A stretch of 64,000 nucleotides of DNA from Gammaproteobacteria bacterium (lineage in GTDB: Bacteria > Pseudomonadota > Gammaproteobacteria > DSM-16500), in the NCBI GenBank assembly GCA_013816845.1, contig JACDDU010000003.1, positions 186,001 through 250,000 on the forward strand. The letters run 5' to 3'. The stretch's first letter is position 1; each line of letters begins with the position of its first letter. Positions 20,209 to 28,365 of this stretch are shown piece by piece. Made by a program: the position numbers and the translations under genes. The notes beneath the pieces are model-generated. The model saw only the letters and a program-made list of their open reading frames with translations. It had not been told where the DNA came from and did not search any database.

Positions 20209-20962
20209 AACAGGCTATTCTACCTTTAATCTTTTCATTCGTTCGTTCCTTTTTTCAATTTATTCATTGACTAGCATTTTTTTATATAGTTTTGTCTGCC
20301 TCCTTTCGATGCCAGCACCTGTGCGGGTGCGTTGTTTATTGCTCAGGTGGTGGCTACAAGCGTATCTCTGGATGCTCAAAAAAGTATGTTTAATCGACCA
20401 TGTCGTTGAAGGTCAAGAAAATATTTTTTCGGATCGGACAGGCATCATCATGAGTAAACACCAATCCACTTGGGAGACTTTCTTTCTACCGATTCTTTTT
20501 AATGAACCGGCCATTATCTTAAAACGTGAACTCCTATGGGTTCCCTTTTTTGGGTGGGGACTCGCGGCCTCTGATCCCATTGCAATTGATCGCCGCAATA
20601 AAGCGACAGCAATGAATCAGATTATTGCCGAAGGGAAAATCCGATTAGCCCAGGGTCGATGGATTTTAGTGTTTCCAGAAGGCACCCGCGTTCCTTATGG
20701 CGAAGTAGGACATTATCGTTTGGGCGGTGCACGTCTTGCCGTGGCTACGTCACATCCTATTCTTCCCGTTGCGCATAATGCTGGGCGTTTCTGGCCGCGT
20801 CGCCAATTTATTAAAACACCGGGGACGGTGCGCATTGTAGTGGGTCCGCCTATCGAAACCAAAGGACGAACTCCCGAAGAAGTTTTAGCTGAGACTAAAG
20901 CCTGGATTGAAACGACTGTGCGACGAATTGATGGCTTCGTCGATGAATCCCCCGGTCATTAA
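20180..20962 (+). CDS. plsC: 1-acyl-sn-glycerol-3-phosphate acyltransferase family (PlsC-like)
   Basis: Membrane-bound acyltransferase that makes phosphatidic acid, about 254-260 residues. It has an N-terminal membrane segment (IRSFLFSIYSLTSIFLYSFV), the HX4(D/E) motif in KHQSTWETFF near residue 95, FPEGTRVPYG near 166, and a late LPVAHNAGRFW block. The start is uncertain: GTG 20168, ATG 20180 and ATG 20198 are all in frame, none has a convincing ribosome site, and all overlap the end of gmhB. The 3' end overlaps the convergent neighbour by 78 bases. Confidence 0.85.
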   Translation: MSYQVKMPAKTGYSTFNLFIRSFLFSIYSLTSIFLYSFVCLLSMPAPVRVRCLLLRWWLQAYLWMLKKVCLIDHVVEGQENIFSDRTGIIMSKHQSTWETFFLPILFNEPAIILKRELLWVPFFGWGLAASDPIAIDRRNKATAMNQIIAEGKIRLAQGRWILVFPEGTRVPYGEVGHYRLGGARLAVATSHPILPVAHNAGRFWPRRQFIKTPGTVRIVVGPPIETKGRTPEEVLAETKAWIETTVRRIDGFVDESPGH

Positions 20963-21760
20963 TTGTTTACGTAAACATCGTTTTTTATTCTTACCTTGTG
21001 CGCAGGATCCAATGGCCGAATCCGGAGAAATCATGTCCCGTAGAATAGAGAAAGGTACAACAACCATTTGCGCGCCATACACATTGGGTGCGACTTGATC
21101 ATCTTCAAATGTAAACATGATACCGTCAGGTTTGATGTTCCAATTCATAAAATTTTTTTCCGAAGGCTGCGTTCCGGTGCGCACCATTGCGTAATTGTTT
21201 AAACGCTGCATTAATTTAGTGGCTGTGTATTGGGAGAAAACATCGAGATATTCAGCTTGTGGATTAAATAAATCAGCAAGATTTAACACGACATCATTAT
21301 CTAAATCATAATTTAAAACGCGATGGTAGTGATAAGGCCGTCCCCGGCCTGCGATATGGCCCTGAAAGCTCAACCGAATACTGAGTAAATGTGCTTTGTT
21401 GTTAGCAACCATAGAGCTTGCATAATCAATGTATAAATTATTTTTATTATGTTTGCGCGGAAGTGCATAGGTATTATCTACTTTATTTTTAAAATAAATT
21501 TTACCTTCTTCCACAAGCTGTTTTATTGCCTCGTTAAAATGATCCAGCGTTTGATGATTGAATTCACTTTGCAACTGGGGGTAAACAGCTTTAATTACAA
21601 TTTGTTTTTTATCATAAAAAAATTTAATGGCTGAAACTAAATAAACATCATCATAAAGGTGATAAGTTTTGGGACCTTCTTTACTGGCATTATTAGCATC
21701 AAGTGCATAAGAAGCTGGGGATGCCAACGCCATAAGCAAGATAAAAATTCTTACGACCAT
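20885..21760 (-). CDS. Exported protein with DUF3298/RsiV-like C-terminal domain
   Basis: Protein of 291 residues from the ATG at 21758-21760 (MVVRIFILLMALASPASYA), which gives a proper signal peptide; 15 further upstream residues have no such form. The middle and end resemble DUF4163/DUF3298 proteins (RsiV and PdaC relatives): TLDHFNEAIKQLVEEGK, YDLDNDVVLNLADLFNP and WNIKPDGIMFTFEDDQVAPN, then MVVVPFSIL. These domains are periplasmic and often bind or sense cell-wall or lysozyme ligands; the function here is unknown. The last 26 codons overlap plsC on the other strand, which is unusual. Confidence 0.7.
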   Translation of the reverse strand: MVVRIFILLMALASPASYALDANNASKEGPKTYHLYDDVYLVSAIKFFYDKKQIVIKAVYPQLQSEFNHQTLDHFNEAIKQLVEEGKIYFKNKVDNTYALPRKHNKNNLYIDYASSMVANNKAHLLSIRLSFQGHIAGRGRPYHYHRVLNYDLDNDVVLNLADLFNPQAEYLDVFSQYTATKLMQRLNNYAMVRTGTQPSEKNFMNWNIKPDGIMFTFEDDQVAPNVYGAQMVVVPFSILRDMISPDSAIGSCAQGKNKKRCLRKQLMTGGFIDEAINSSHSRFNPGFSLS

Positions 21761-21795
21761 TGAATAAGACCCTATGCCAAAAGATATCGTGATGG

Positions 21796-22182
21796 TTAAC
21801 GACAACCATTGCCAGTAGCTTGTTTCGCGATCACGATACCACGGGCATCGGTTTCAAAAGTTAACGTGCAAGTTAAAGCAAGGTTACCTTGGTTAGCCGG
21901 ACCTTCAATGGGATTGCGGGTGACAATGACCGGTTTATTGCCGGTGTTTGCCACAGCAACGGGTGGATTGCGGCCCACATTCGTTTTGTAAGTAACTGTT
22001 CTATAAGTATAAATTGAATGACCATTACGATGATTGATGACGGTTAAAGGTTGACCATAGCGAGCCGTCATGGCTTGAATGGGCGTCCCATCCATTCGTG
22101 CAGGCGTACTATTAGAATTATTCGTTGTAGTTGCACAGCTTGAGAGTAAAATAATACATCCTAAACCTAATAAGCGGTACAT
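21796..22182 (-). CDS. Small lipoprotein
   Basis: From the ATG at 22180-22182 the 128-residue product has a short signal and lipobox (MYRLLGLGCIILLSSC, acylated Cys 16), followed by a Thr/Asn/Ser-rich linker. A C-terminal part has the arrangement MTARYGQPLTVINHRNGHSI and YTYRTVTYKTNVG, which looks like a SmpA/OmlA-type fold of small envelope lipoproteins (my inference). It lies 35 bases upstream of the DUF3298-like gene on the same strand and is divergent from waaG. The longer upstream reading lacks a signal peptide. Confidence 0.7.
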   Translation of the reverse strand: MYRLLGLGCIILLSSCATTTNNSNSTPARMDGTPIQAMTARYGQPLTVINHRNGHSIYTYRTVTYKTNVGRNPPVAVANTGNKPVIVTRNPIEGPANQGNLALTCTLTFETDARGIVIAKQATGNGCR

Positions 22183-22237
22183 TGGCTTCCCTTTTATTTG
22201 ATAATAGGTAATACAGTGTCTCATAGAAAAGTCGATT

Positions 22238-23359
22238 ATGAAATTAGCCTTCTGTCTTTTTAAATATTTTCCCTTCGGTGGTTTGCAACGTGATTTTCTT
22301 CGCATCACGCAAGAATGTGCTGATCGCGGACACGACATTCATGTTTTCACAATGAAATGGGAAGGCAAACGTCCCAATTATACCATTAACGAAATGGCGC
22401 CACGGGGTTTGCAAAATCATCAACAAGGCGCACATTTTGTTAAGCAATTAAAAAAACATTTCTCTGTCAATCAATACGATTTAACAATCGGTTTTAATAA
22501 AATACCTGACTTAGATTGGTATTACGCTGCAGACATTTGTTATCAATCCCGCATCACGCATTCACGTTCGTTTCTTTATCGTTTGCTTCCCCGCTATCGC
22601 CGGTGGCAACAATTAGAAAACAGCGTTTTTAAACGCGGTGCTAAAACAAAAATAATGTTAATTGCGCATCAACAGCAAGAAGAATTCATACGTTATTATC
22701 AAACCGAACCTGAACGTTTCTTTCTTTTACCGCCAGGTATTGTAAAGAATCAATATGATCCTAATCAGTTTAAAGCACCTGATCAAGTCCGCAAAAGTGT
22801 GCGCGCGATGTATGATATTGCAGATCATACCCATTTACTTCTTATGGTGGGTTCCGGGTTTAAAACGAAAGGTTTAGATCGAACCTTGAAGGCGATTGCA
22901 GCCTTACCTTTAAAGATTCAAAGCCGTTGCCGATTATTTGTTATTGGTACCGGTAATCCGCGGCCTTTTTTGGAGTTGGCCAAGCAACTTTATGTTGATC
23001 ACTTAATTCATTTTTTAGGTGGACGGTCTGATGTATCACAATTTTTATTGAGCGCTGATTTATTAATTCACCCCTCTTATCATGAAAATACAGGCACGGT
23101 TTTACTCGAAGCCATGGTCTCTGGTTTGCCCGTCTTAACGCTGAATAGCTGCGGCTATGGACAATACATTCATGAAGCCAAAGCAGGCGTTGTGTTGAAT
23201 AATCCTTTTAACCAGAAAGAACTTAATCGCGCCTTAACTGAAATGTTAAGCTCTAATCAACACGATATTTGGCGACGTAATGGGCTTGCCTATGCGGAAT
23301 TGCATGATTTGTATAGCATGCCGCAAAAAGCTGCTGATCTCATTGAACGCTTAGGTTAA
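22238..23359 (+). CDS. waaG: LPS core glycosyltransferase, WaaG/RfaG type (GT4)
   Basis: Adds the first hexose to the heptose region of the LPS core, from a nucleotide sugar, at the inner membrane. The 373-residue GT-B protein begins MKLAFCLFKYFPFGGLQRDF, a strong WaaG signature. The C-terminal donor site shows VGSGFKTKGLDR and the GT4 EX7E-like block SYHENTGTVLLEAMVSGLP. It opens a same-strand set with two kinase-like LPS genes. The exact sugar cannot be told from sequence. Confidence 0.9.
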   Translation: MKLAFCLFKYFPFGGLQRDFLRITQECADRGHDIHVFTMKWEGKRPNYTINEMAPRGLQNHQQGAHFVKQLKKHFSVNQYDLTIGFNKIPDLDWYYAADICYQSRITHSRSFLYRLLPRYRRWQQLENSVFKRGAKTKIMLIAHQQQEEFIRYYQTEPERFFLLPPGIVKNQYDPNQFKAPDQVRKSVRAMYDIADHTHLLLMVGSGFKTKGLDRTLKAIAALPLKIQSRCRLFVIGTGNPRPFLELAKQLYVDHLIHFLGGRSDVSQFLLSADLLIHPSYHENTGTVLLEAMVSGLPVLTLNSCGYGQYIHEAKAGVVLNNPFNQKELNRALTEMLSSNQHDIWRRNGLAYAELHDLYSMPQKAADLIERLG

Positions 23360-23362
23360 TTT

Positions 23363-24154
23363 GTGATTTTTTATCTGAAGTCAGAACTTGCTCCTTATTT
23401 TAATTCAGCAAAGCCTTTGTTCGATCAACTCATGGCCTGCGAAGGTGAGCTTTTTCGTGATCAAGATGGGCGTCGTACGAAGCGTATAGTGTTAGGCCAA
23501 CATACTTATTTTATCAAACAACATTTTGGTGTGGGTTATAAAGAGATTTTCAAAAATATTTTGCAAGGACGTTTGCCTATCCTTTCTGCAAAAAATGAAT
23601 GGTTGGCGTTACAAAAATTACAAGACTTGCAAATTTCAGCACCGCTTGTAGTAGGTTACGGGTCGCGCGGTTTTAACCCAGCGCGTTTAGAATCATTTGT
23701 GTTAATGAAAGCTATCCCTGATGCGATCAGCCTCGAAGATTTAGCCAAACATTGGCAAGAGCGAGCGCCTTTGTTTTCTGCTAAACGATTATTAATTAAA
23801 CGCATTGCTTCAATTGCGGCGCAAATGCATAACAATGGTATGAATCATCGTGATTTTTATTTATGCCATTTTCTTTTACCGCAACGACATGACGATTTAA
23901 AGACTGCCCCTTTGTTTTTAATTGATTTACACCGGGCGGGTCTACGTCAACAGTGCACACGGCGCTGGATCATTAAAGATCTTGCGGGTTTATATTTTTC
24001 CAGTAAAGATTTAAAGTTAACTTTACGTGATTTTTTTTATTTTATAAAACATTACCGCCACACTAATTTGCGTGCAGTGTTGCGCAAAGAAAAGGATTTT
24101 TGGGAAGAAGTGCAACAACGTGGAGATAAATTATACCGTGATCATACCGTTTGA
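23363..24154 (+). CDS. waaP: LPS core heptose(I) kinase-like protein, WaaP family
   Basis: Protein-kinase-fold enzyme of 263 residues, expected to phosphorylate the inner-core heptose. The glycine-loop-like start is weak, but FIKQHFGVGYKEIFKNILQGRLPILSAKNEWLAL, the MNHRDFYLCHFLL catalytic loop (HRD at ~170) and LFLIDLHRAGLR (DLH in place of DFG) follow the WaaP/RfaP pattern. The start is GTG at 23363, three bases after the waaG stop, so the pair is coupled. The 3' end overlaps the next kinase gene by 17 bases. Confidence 0.87.
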   Translation: MIFYLKSELAPYFNSAKPLFDQLMACEGELFRDQDGRRTKRIVLGQHTYFIKQHFGVGYKEIFKNILQGRLPILSAKNEWLALQKLQDLQISAPLVVGYGSRGFNPARLESFVLMKAIPDAISLEDLAKHWQERAPLFSAKRLLIKRIASIAAQMHNNGMNHRDFYLCHFLLPQRHDDLKTAPLFLIDLHRAGLRQQCTRRWIIKDLAGLYFSSKDLKLTLRDFFYFIKHYRHTNLRAVLRKEKDFWEEVQQRGDKLYRDHTV

Positions 24155-25595
24155 AAAAAGTTACAAAACACTTGATTGGCAAAGTTTGTATCAAGCTGCC
24201 TACGGTACGTTGAAGCGCTTTAATTTAGCGTTGTCTGCTGATGAGGACTTTACCGCCAAAACTGTTTTGCGCCATGTCCCACAACGGCGGGTGGTCGTTA
24301 GCGGTATATGGCGGGGTAAAAAAGTAGTCGCAAAAATATTTATTTCCCCTAAACATAGCAAAAAACACATGGAAAGGGAATTTAACGGTAATCGTTTGTT
24401 AGTCCAAAATAAAATCCCAACGCCTTCATTACTTTTTTATGGCGCGACGTGCGATAAGCGTATCCATATTTTAATTTTTCAATGCTTACAGCATGTGCGT
24501 AGTTTGCATGCTTTATGGATGGACCATGAGCATGGAGAAACGGCAAAGCCGCAATTAAAAGCAGTGGTCATCGAACTTGCGACACAGCATGTTTTAGGCA
24601 TTATTCAAAAAGATTTGCATTTAAAAAATTTTCTGGTTGGCCGTAAAATTGTTTATACTTTGGATGGCGCTCAAATTACGCATCATGCTTTAAAAATAAA
24701 TAAAAAAACCAGCATTAATCACTTAGCTTTATTTCTTTCACAATTGGGAGTCGGTTGCGAAGGGTTACAAAAAAAATTATTTGAAAGTTATGCTAAAGCC
24801 CGAGGTTGGTTATTAAAACCTGCAGATACCATTGAGCTTTTCCGTTTAATTAAGCAATGGCATGAAAAACGTTGGCAACATTTTGCTGAAAAAATTTTTC
24901 GCACGAGTAATGACTTTGTTAAGCGACATACGTGGTCCATGTTATGCATGAGTGATCGAGCGTTTATTAGCCCTGAATTTAATTTTTATTTAGAAAATCC
25001 TGAAGCTTTTTTTCATCATCCAACCTGTCAAGTTTTAAAGCAGGGTCGTTCGGCGACTGTGATAAAAATTAATTTAAATGGCAAAGCACTTGTAGTTAAA
25101 CGATATAACTTAAAAAATTTATGGCATCGCATTCGGCGCATGACACGCGCAACTCGAGCGGCGGTCTCTTGGCGCTTGGCTCATAAATTACAATTATTTG
25201 GCATCAAAACCGCAAAGCCCATTGCATTCATTGAAAAGCGTTTTTTAGGTTTGCGTGGTACCTCTTATTATATTTCTGAATACATCCAAGGTGAAACGGC
25301 TGCTCAGTATTTCGAGCGTCATGAAGAAACAATAACGAGTCCCATGGTGGATCGGCTTGCTGATTTGCTACGCAATTTAGCTAAATTAACGATCACGCAC
25401 GGCGATTTGAAAATAACTAATATTATTATTGATGAACATCTTGCTCCGGTACTGATTGACTTAGACGGTACACAAGAGCACTTATCTTTATCAAGTTTGC
25501 GCACTGCTTGGCGGTATGAAATTAAAAGGTTTTTAAATAACTTTAATCATCAGCAAGCCCTCTACGAACAATTTAAATTGAAATTGGAAAATTAA
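24138..25595 (+). CDS. Two-domain LPS-kinase-like protein
   Basis: Protein of 485 residues built from two kinase-like domains in a row. The first (about 20-240) has VVAKIFISPKHSKKHMEREF and a catalytic-loop-like IIQKDLHLKNFLV with VYTLDGAQI; the second (about 290-480) has SATVIKINLNGKALVVKRYN, ITHGDLKITNIII (HGDxxxxN) and APVLIDLDGTQEH. They resemble the Kdo/WaaP family, so both likely act on lipopolysaccharide. I prefer the GTG at 24138, preceded by GGAG, over the longer start at 24072, which lies inside waaP. Acceptor sites are unknown. Confidence 0.8.
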   Translation: MIIPFEKSYKTLDWQSLYQAAYGTLKRFNLALSADEDFTAKTVLRHVPQRRVVVSGIWRGKKVVAKIFISPKHSKKHMEREFNGNRLLVQNKIPTPSLLFYGATCDKRIHILIFQCLQHVRSLHALWMDHEHGETAKPQLKAVVIELATQHVLGIIQKDLHLKNFLVGRKIVYTLDGAQITHHALKINKKTSINHLALFLSQLGVGCEGLQKKLFESYAKARGWLLKPADTIELFRLIKQWHEKRWQHFAEKIFRTSNDFVKRHTWSMLCMSDRAFISPEFNFYLENPEAFFHHPTCQVLKQGRSATVIKINLNGKALVVKRYNLKNLWHRIRRMTRATRAAVSWRLAHKLQLFGIKTAKPIAFIEKRFLGLRGTSYYISEYIQGETAAQYFERHEETITSPMVDRLADLLRNLAKLTITHGDLKITNIIIDEHLAPVLIDLDGTQEHLSLSSLRTAWRYEIKRFLNNFNHQQALYEQFKLKLEN

Positions 25596-25606
25596 GGGAG
25601 CGTTTT

Positions 25607-27067
25607 ATGCACGGTATTCGGCATGCGAGTCTGTTGAAAGAAGCTTGCTTGATTAATGGTGAATGGGTCGGTGCTGAAAATCAAAAAAAAATTCCGGTGC
25701 ACAACCCTTTTGATGGACAAATACTGGGTCACGTGCCGGATTGTGGCGTGACAGAAACCAAGCGTGCCATTGAGGCAGCATCTACTGCCTGGTCAAGTTG
25801 GCGTGCACTCCCAGCGCTTAAGCGTTGCGAATTACTCTGGGCTTGGTCGCGTTTAATTGATCATCATCAAGAAGACTTAGCTCGCATCATGACGCTTGAG
25901 CAGGGAAAGCCGCTAAGCGAATCCATTAATGAAATGATTTATGCCAATGGATTTATCAAATGGTTTGCTGAAGAAGGACGTAGGAACGACGGGGATGTTA
26001 TTCCTTCCAATAAACGTGATCAACATCTTGTGGTCATCAAGCAACCCATTGGTGTCGTTGCAGCGATTACGCCCTGGAATTTCCCAGCTGCCATGATTAC
26101 CAGAAAAATTGCGCCTGCGCTTGCTGTCGGGTGTCCCGTTGTGGTTAAGCCGGACAGCAGCACACCCTTTACAGCGTTGGCGCTCGCATCCCTTGCGATG
26201 GAAGCTGGATTCCCGAAGGGTGTTTTGAACATGATTACAGGCGATGCGCGGTCCATTGGAGCTGAAATGACGGGCAGCACTACGGTGCGTAAAGTTTCGT
26301 TTACTGGTTCAACAGCGGTGGGACGTTTATTGATGCAACAATGTGCCCCTACGATTAAGAAAATAACCTTAGAGTTAGGCGGGAATGCACCTTTTATTGT
26401 TTTTGCCGATGCTGATTTGGATAAAGCCATAGCAGGAACGATTGCTTCAAAATTTCGTAATACGGGACAAACTTGTGTCTGTGCAAACCGCATTTTTGTT
26501 CAAGATACGATATACGCTGAATTTACCAAAAAATTAGTCCATGCCGTACGACAATTAAAAATGGGTAATGGTTTGGAGTCCGGCATTCAACTGGGACCTT
26601 TAATTAACGAGAAAGCGCTAGAGAAAGTTGAGCGGCACGTTAATGACGCCATTGCGAAAGGTGGCAATGTGATCACAGGGGGCAAACCGCATGCGCTCGG
26701 TGGCTTGTTTTTTGAACCCACTGTCATAACAGAAGCAAATGCGGACATGTTATTAGCAAAAGAAGAAACCTTCGGTCCAGTCGCAGCCTTGTTTCGCTTT
26801 CATACAGAAGAGGAAGTCTTATTGCGAGCCAATGATACGGAATATGGTTTGGCTTCGTATTTTTACACGCAAGATATTGATCGTATTTGGCGGGTCGCTG
26901 AATATTTAGAATGTGGCATCGTTGGCATTAATACGGGCATCATTTCGACTGAAGTTGCGCCCTTTGGTGGTGTAAAACAATCCGGCATCGGAAGGGAGGG
27001 TTCCAAATACGGTATTGATCCGTATGTGGAAATTAAATATTTGTGTATGGGCAAAGGAGAAGTTTAA
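25607..27067 (+). CDS. gabD: Succinate-semialdehyde dehydrogenase (NADP type)
   Basis: Aldehyde dehydrogenase of 486 residues that would oxidise succinate semialdehyde to succinate. It has the GabD-like PWNFPAAMITRKIAPALAVG segment, the NAD(P) loop [12 protein letters not shown], the catalytic ELGGNAPFIVF glutamate near 262, and GQTCVCANR with the nucleophile cysteine near 296. The CVCANR form is typical of GabD. The ATG lies 11 bases after the kinase gene with a GGGAG ribosome site. A different semialdehyde substrate cannot be excluded. Confidence 0.9.
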   Translation: MHGIRHASLLKEACLINGEWVGAENQKKIPVHNPFDGQILGHVPDCGVTETKRAIEAASTAWSSWRALPALKRCELLWAWSRLIDHHQEDLARIMTLEQGKPLSESINEMIYANGFIKWFAEEGRRNDGDVIPSNKRDQHLVVIKQPIGVVAAITPWNFPAAMITRKIAPALAVGCPVVVKPDSSTPFTALALASLAMEAGFPKGVLNMITGDARSIGAEMTGSTTVRKVSFTGSTAVGRLLMQQCAPTIKKITLELGGNAPFIVFADADLDKAIAGTIASKFRNTGQTCVCANRIFVQDTIYAEFTKKLVHAVRQLKMGNGLESGIQLGPLINEKALEKVERHVNDAIAKGGNVITGGKPHALGGLFFEPTVITEANADMLLAKEETFGPVAALFRFHTEEEVLLRANDTEYGLASYFYTQDIDRIWRVAEYLECGIVGINTGIISTEVAPFGGVKQSGIGREGSKYGIDPYVEIKYLCMGKGEV

Positions 27068-27090
27068 TTGTTACCTATCCCCAAGATGAT

Positions 27091-27120
27091 GTGCAAGTGT
27101 TTCTGGCAACCCACTTGCAC
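27091..27120 (+). terminator. Stem-loop after gabD
   Basis: GTGCAAGTG at 27091-27099 and CACTTGCAC at 27112-27120 form a perfect 9-bp stem with a 12-base loop, between convergent gabD and the unknown minus-strand gene. There is no T-tract, so termination is inferred from position. Confidence 0.45.
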
Positions 27121-27175
27121 GCTATGTAAACTAAAATTTAAAGTTATAAGCAAGGTGTAGGAAGCAAAGTCCTTC

Positions 27176-28303
27176 CTAACTCATCTTTTTTGACGATGCA
27201 TCCGGCAGTGTATCTTCAAGCAGCGGATGTGGTTCTTTCCCCAGGGTGCTGGGTACAGGTGGCTTACTTCGAAAAAATCCTGTCGTATATTGCCACACTT
27301 GGTCCGCTTTGCTCATCATAATGGCATCACTAATTCCCGACACAGTGTTATATAAAAGGGCGGAAGGCAAAGGTGCATCTAAGTTAAGCTGTAGCACATT
27401 CATGCCGTGATCTAGTTTTGCTTTGAAAGTTTCTAAGCGATGCGCAGCTTCGCTTAACTGATTCCGTTCCCAAGCCCGTGGTAAATAAGCCCGGGGGGAA
27501 TTTCCTACGAGGGTATGATGTAAGTCGGTTAAAAAAGAATGATATTTCACAATCGCTGCAAGCGTGGGATGAGCCGGTGTGATATTGCATTCGTTATATT
27601 GTTCTAGTGCTTCAATCACGTTGGTATCGTTATTATAAATAAAAAAAAGCTTATCTTGTTTTAATAAAAGTTGACGCGCGGCTTCTCGCAAACCCGTCAG
27701 ATACGTTTCACATATTTCAGTATAAATATTGATTAAATACCAATGCTGCCATTCGGATGCGATGAATAAAATTTTAGGCTTGTGCGATTCGAGATGATCG
27801 GCTTTTAGTTTTGTTGCAATTAATAAATTAGTGAGATGACAGGCTTGTTTTGAAAAATTAGAAAATTGAACCATTTGTTGCAATTTTTTTTGCAGCGCTG
27901 CAAGTACTGAGGAATCAGCGGGTAAAAATTGTAGGAAAAGTTCAAGCAGTGCACCTGAGCCGAAAGGCTTGCCCACAATTTCACCCCAAAGCGAATTAGG
28001 TAAAGCTACACGCTCTTTAAGTTTGTTGCCGACGATAAGCCATTGCTCAAGATAAGAACGAATAAAATCTTTGTGCGGTGTTGAAAAAAATTCACCACCT
28101 TCTTGAAGATAAGTTTGAAGCTGCTGAACAGTTCGGATTTTATTGGAATCTAAAAAATTGAAGATCTTTTGTTGATCAGCTGCATTTATTTTTTCTTTTA
28201 ATTTGGGTGCAGCAAATTTCGCATCGTAGTCTGGTACTTTATTTAAAATTAATTCAATTAAATCATCTAACGGATTGCGCTCAATTATAATAAATTTTTT
28301 CAT
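27176..28303 (-). CDS. Unrecognised 375-residue protein, possible effector
   Basis: I do not recognise a family. The sequence is mostly helical and soluble with no signal peptide or membrane segment. Visible parts are an N-terminal IIIERNPLDDLIELILNKV, a repetitive helical middle with many Leu and Gln, and a disordered polar tail (PPVPSTLGKEPHPLLEDTLP, then DASSKKMS). A large orphan soluble protein with a polar/acidic tail in a Legionellales-like genome is the profile of many type IV effectors, but nothing here proves secretion. The start ATG sits inside one arm of a 12-bp inverted repeat. It lies downstream of the ALDH7-type gene on the same strand. Confidence 0.65.
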   Translation of the reverse strand: MKKFIIIERNPLDDLIELILNKVPDYDAKFAAPKLKEKINAADQQKIFNFLDSNKIRTVQQLQTYLQEGGEFFSTPHKDFIRSYLEQWLIVGNKLKERVALPNSLWGEIVGKPFGSGALLELFLQFLPADSSVLAALQKKLQQMVQFSNFSKQACHLTNLLIATKLKADHLESHKPKILFIASEWQHWYLINIYTEICETYLTGLREAARQLLLKQDKLFFIYNNDTNVIEALEQYNECNITPAHPTLAAIVKYHSFLTDLHHTLVGNSPRAYLPRAWERNQLSEAAHRLETFKAKLDHGMNVLQLNLDAPLPSALLYNTVSGISDAIMMSKADQVWQYTTGFFRSKPPVPSTLGKEPHPLLEDTLPDASSKKMS

Positions 28304-28341
28304 GAGGTTTATCTATTCATTAGGGATAGGATAAACCTCAT
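28302..28341 (-). promoter_or_regulatory. Perfect 12-bp inverted repeat covering a start codon
   Basis: ATGAGGTTTATC (28302-28313) and GATAAACCTCAT (28330-28341) are exact complements with a 16-base loop. On the minus strand the 3' arm takes in the first bases of the 375-residue gene's start codon, 24 bases after the ALDH stop. No T-tract follows, so I read it as a possible translational control hairpin, or a weak intergenic terminator. Confidence 0.45.
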
Positions 28342-28365
28342 CTTAGCGCTCTATGAATTACGCAT

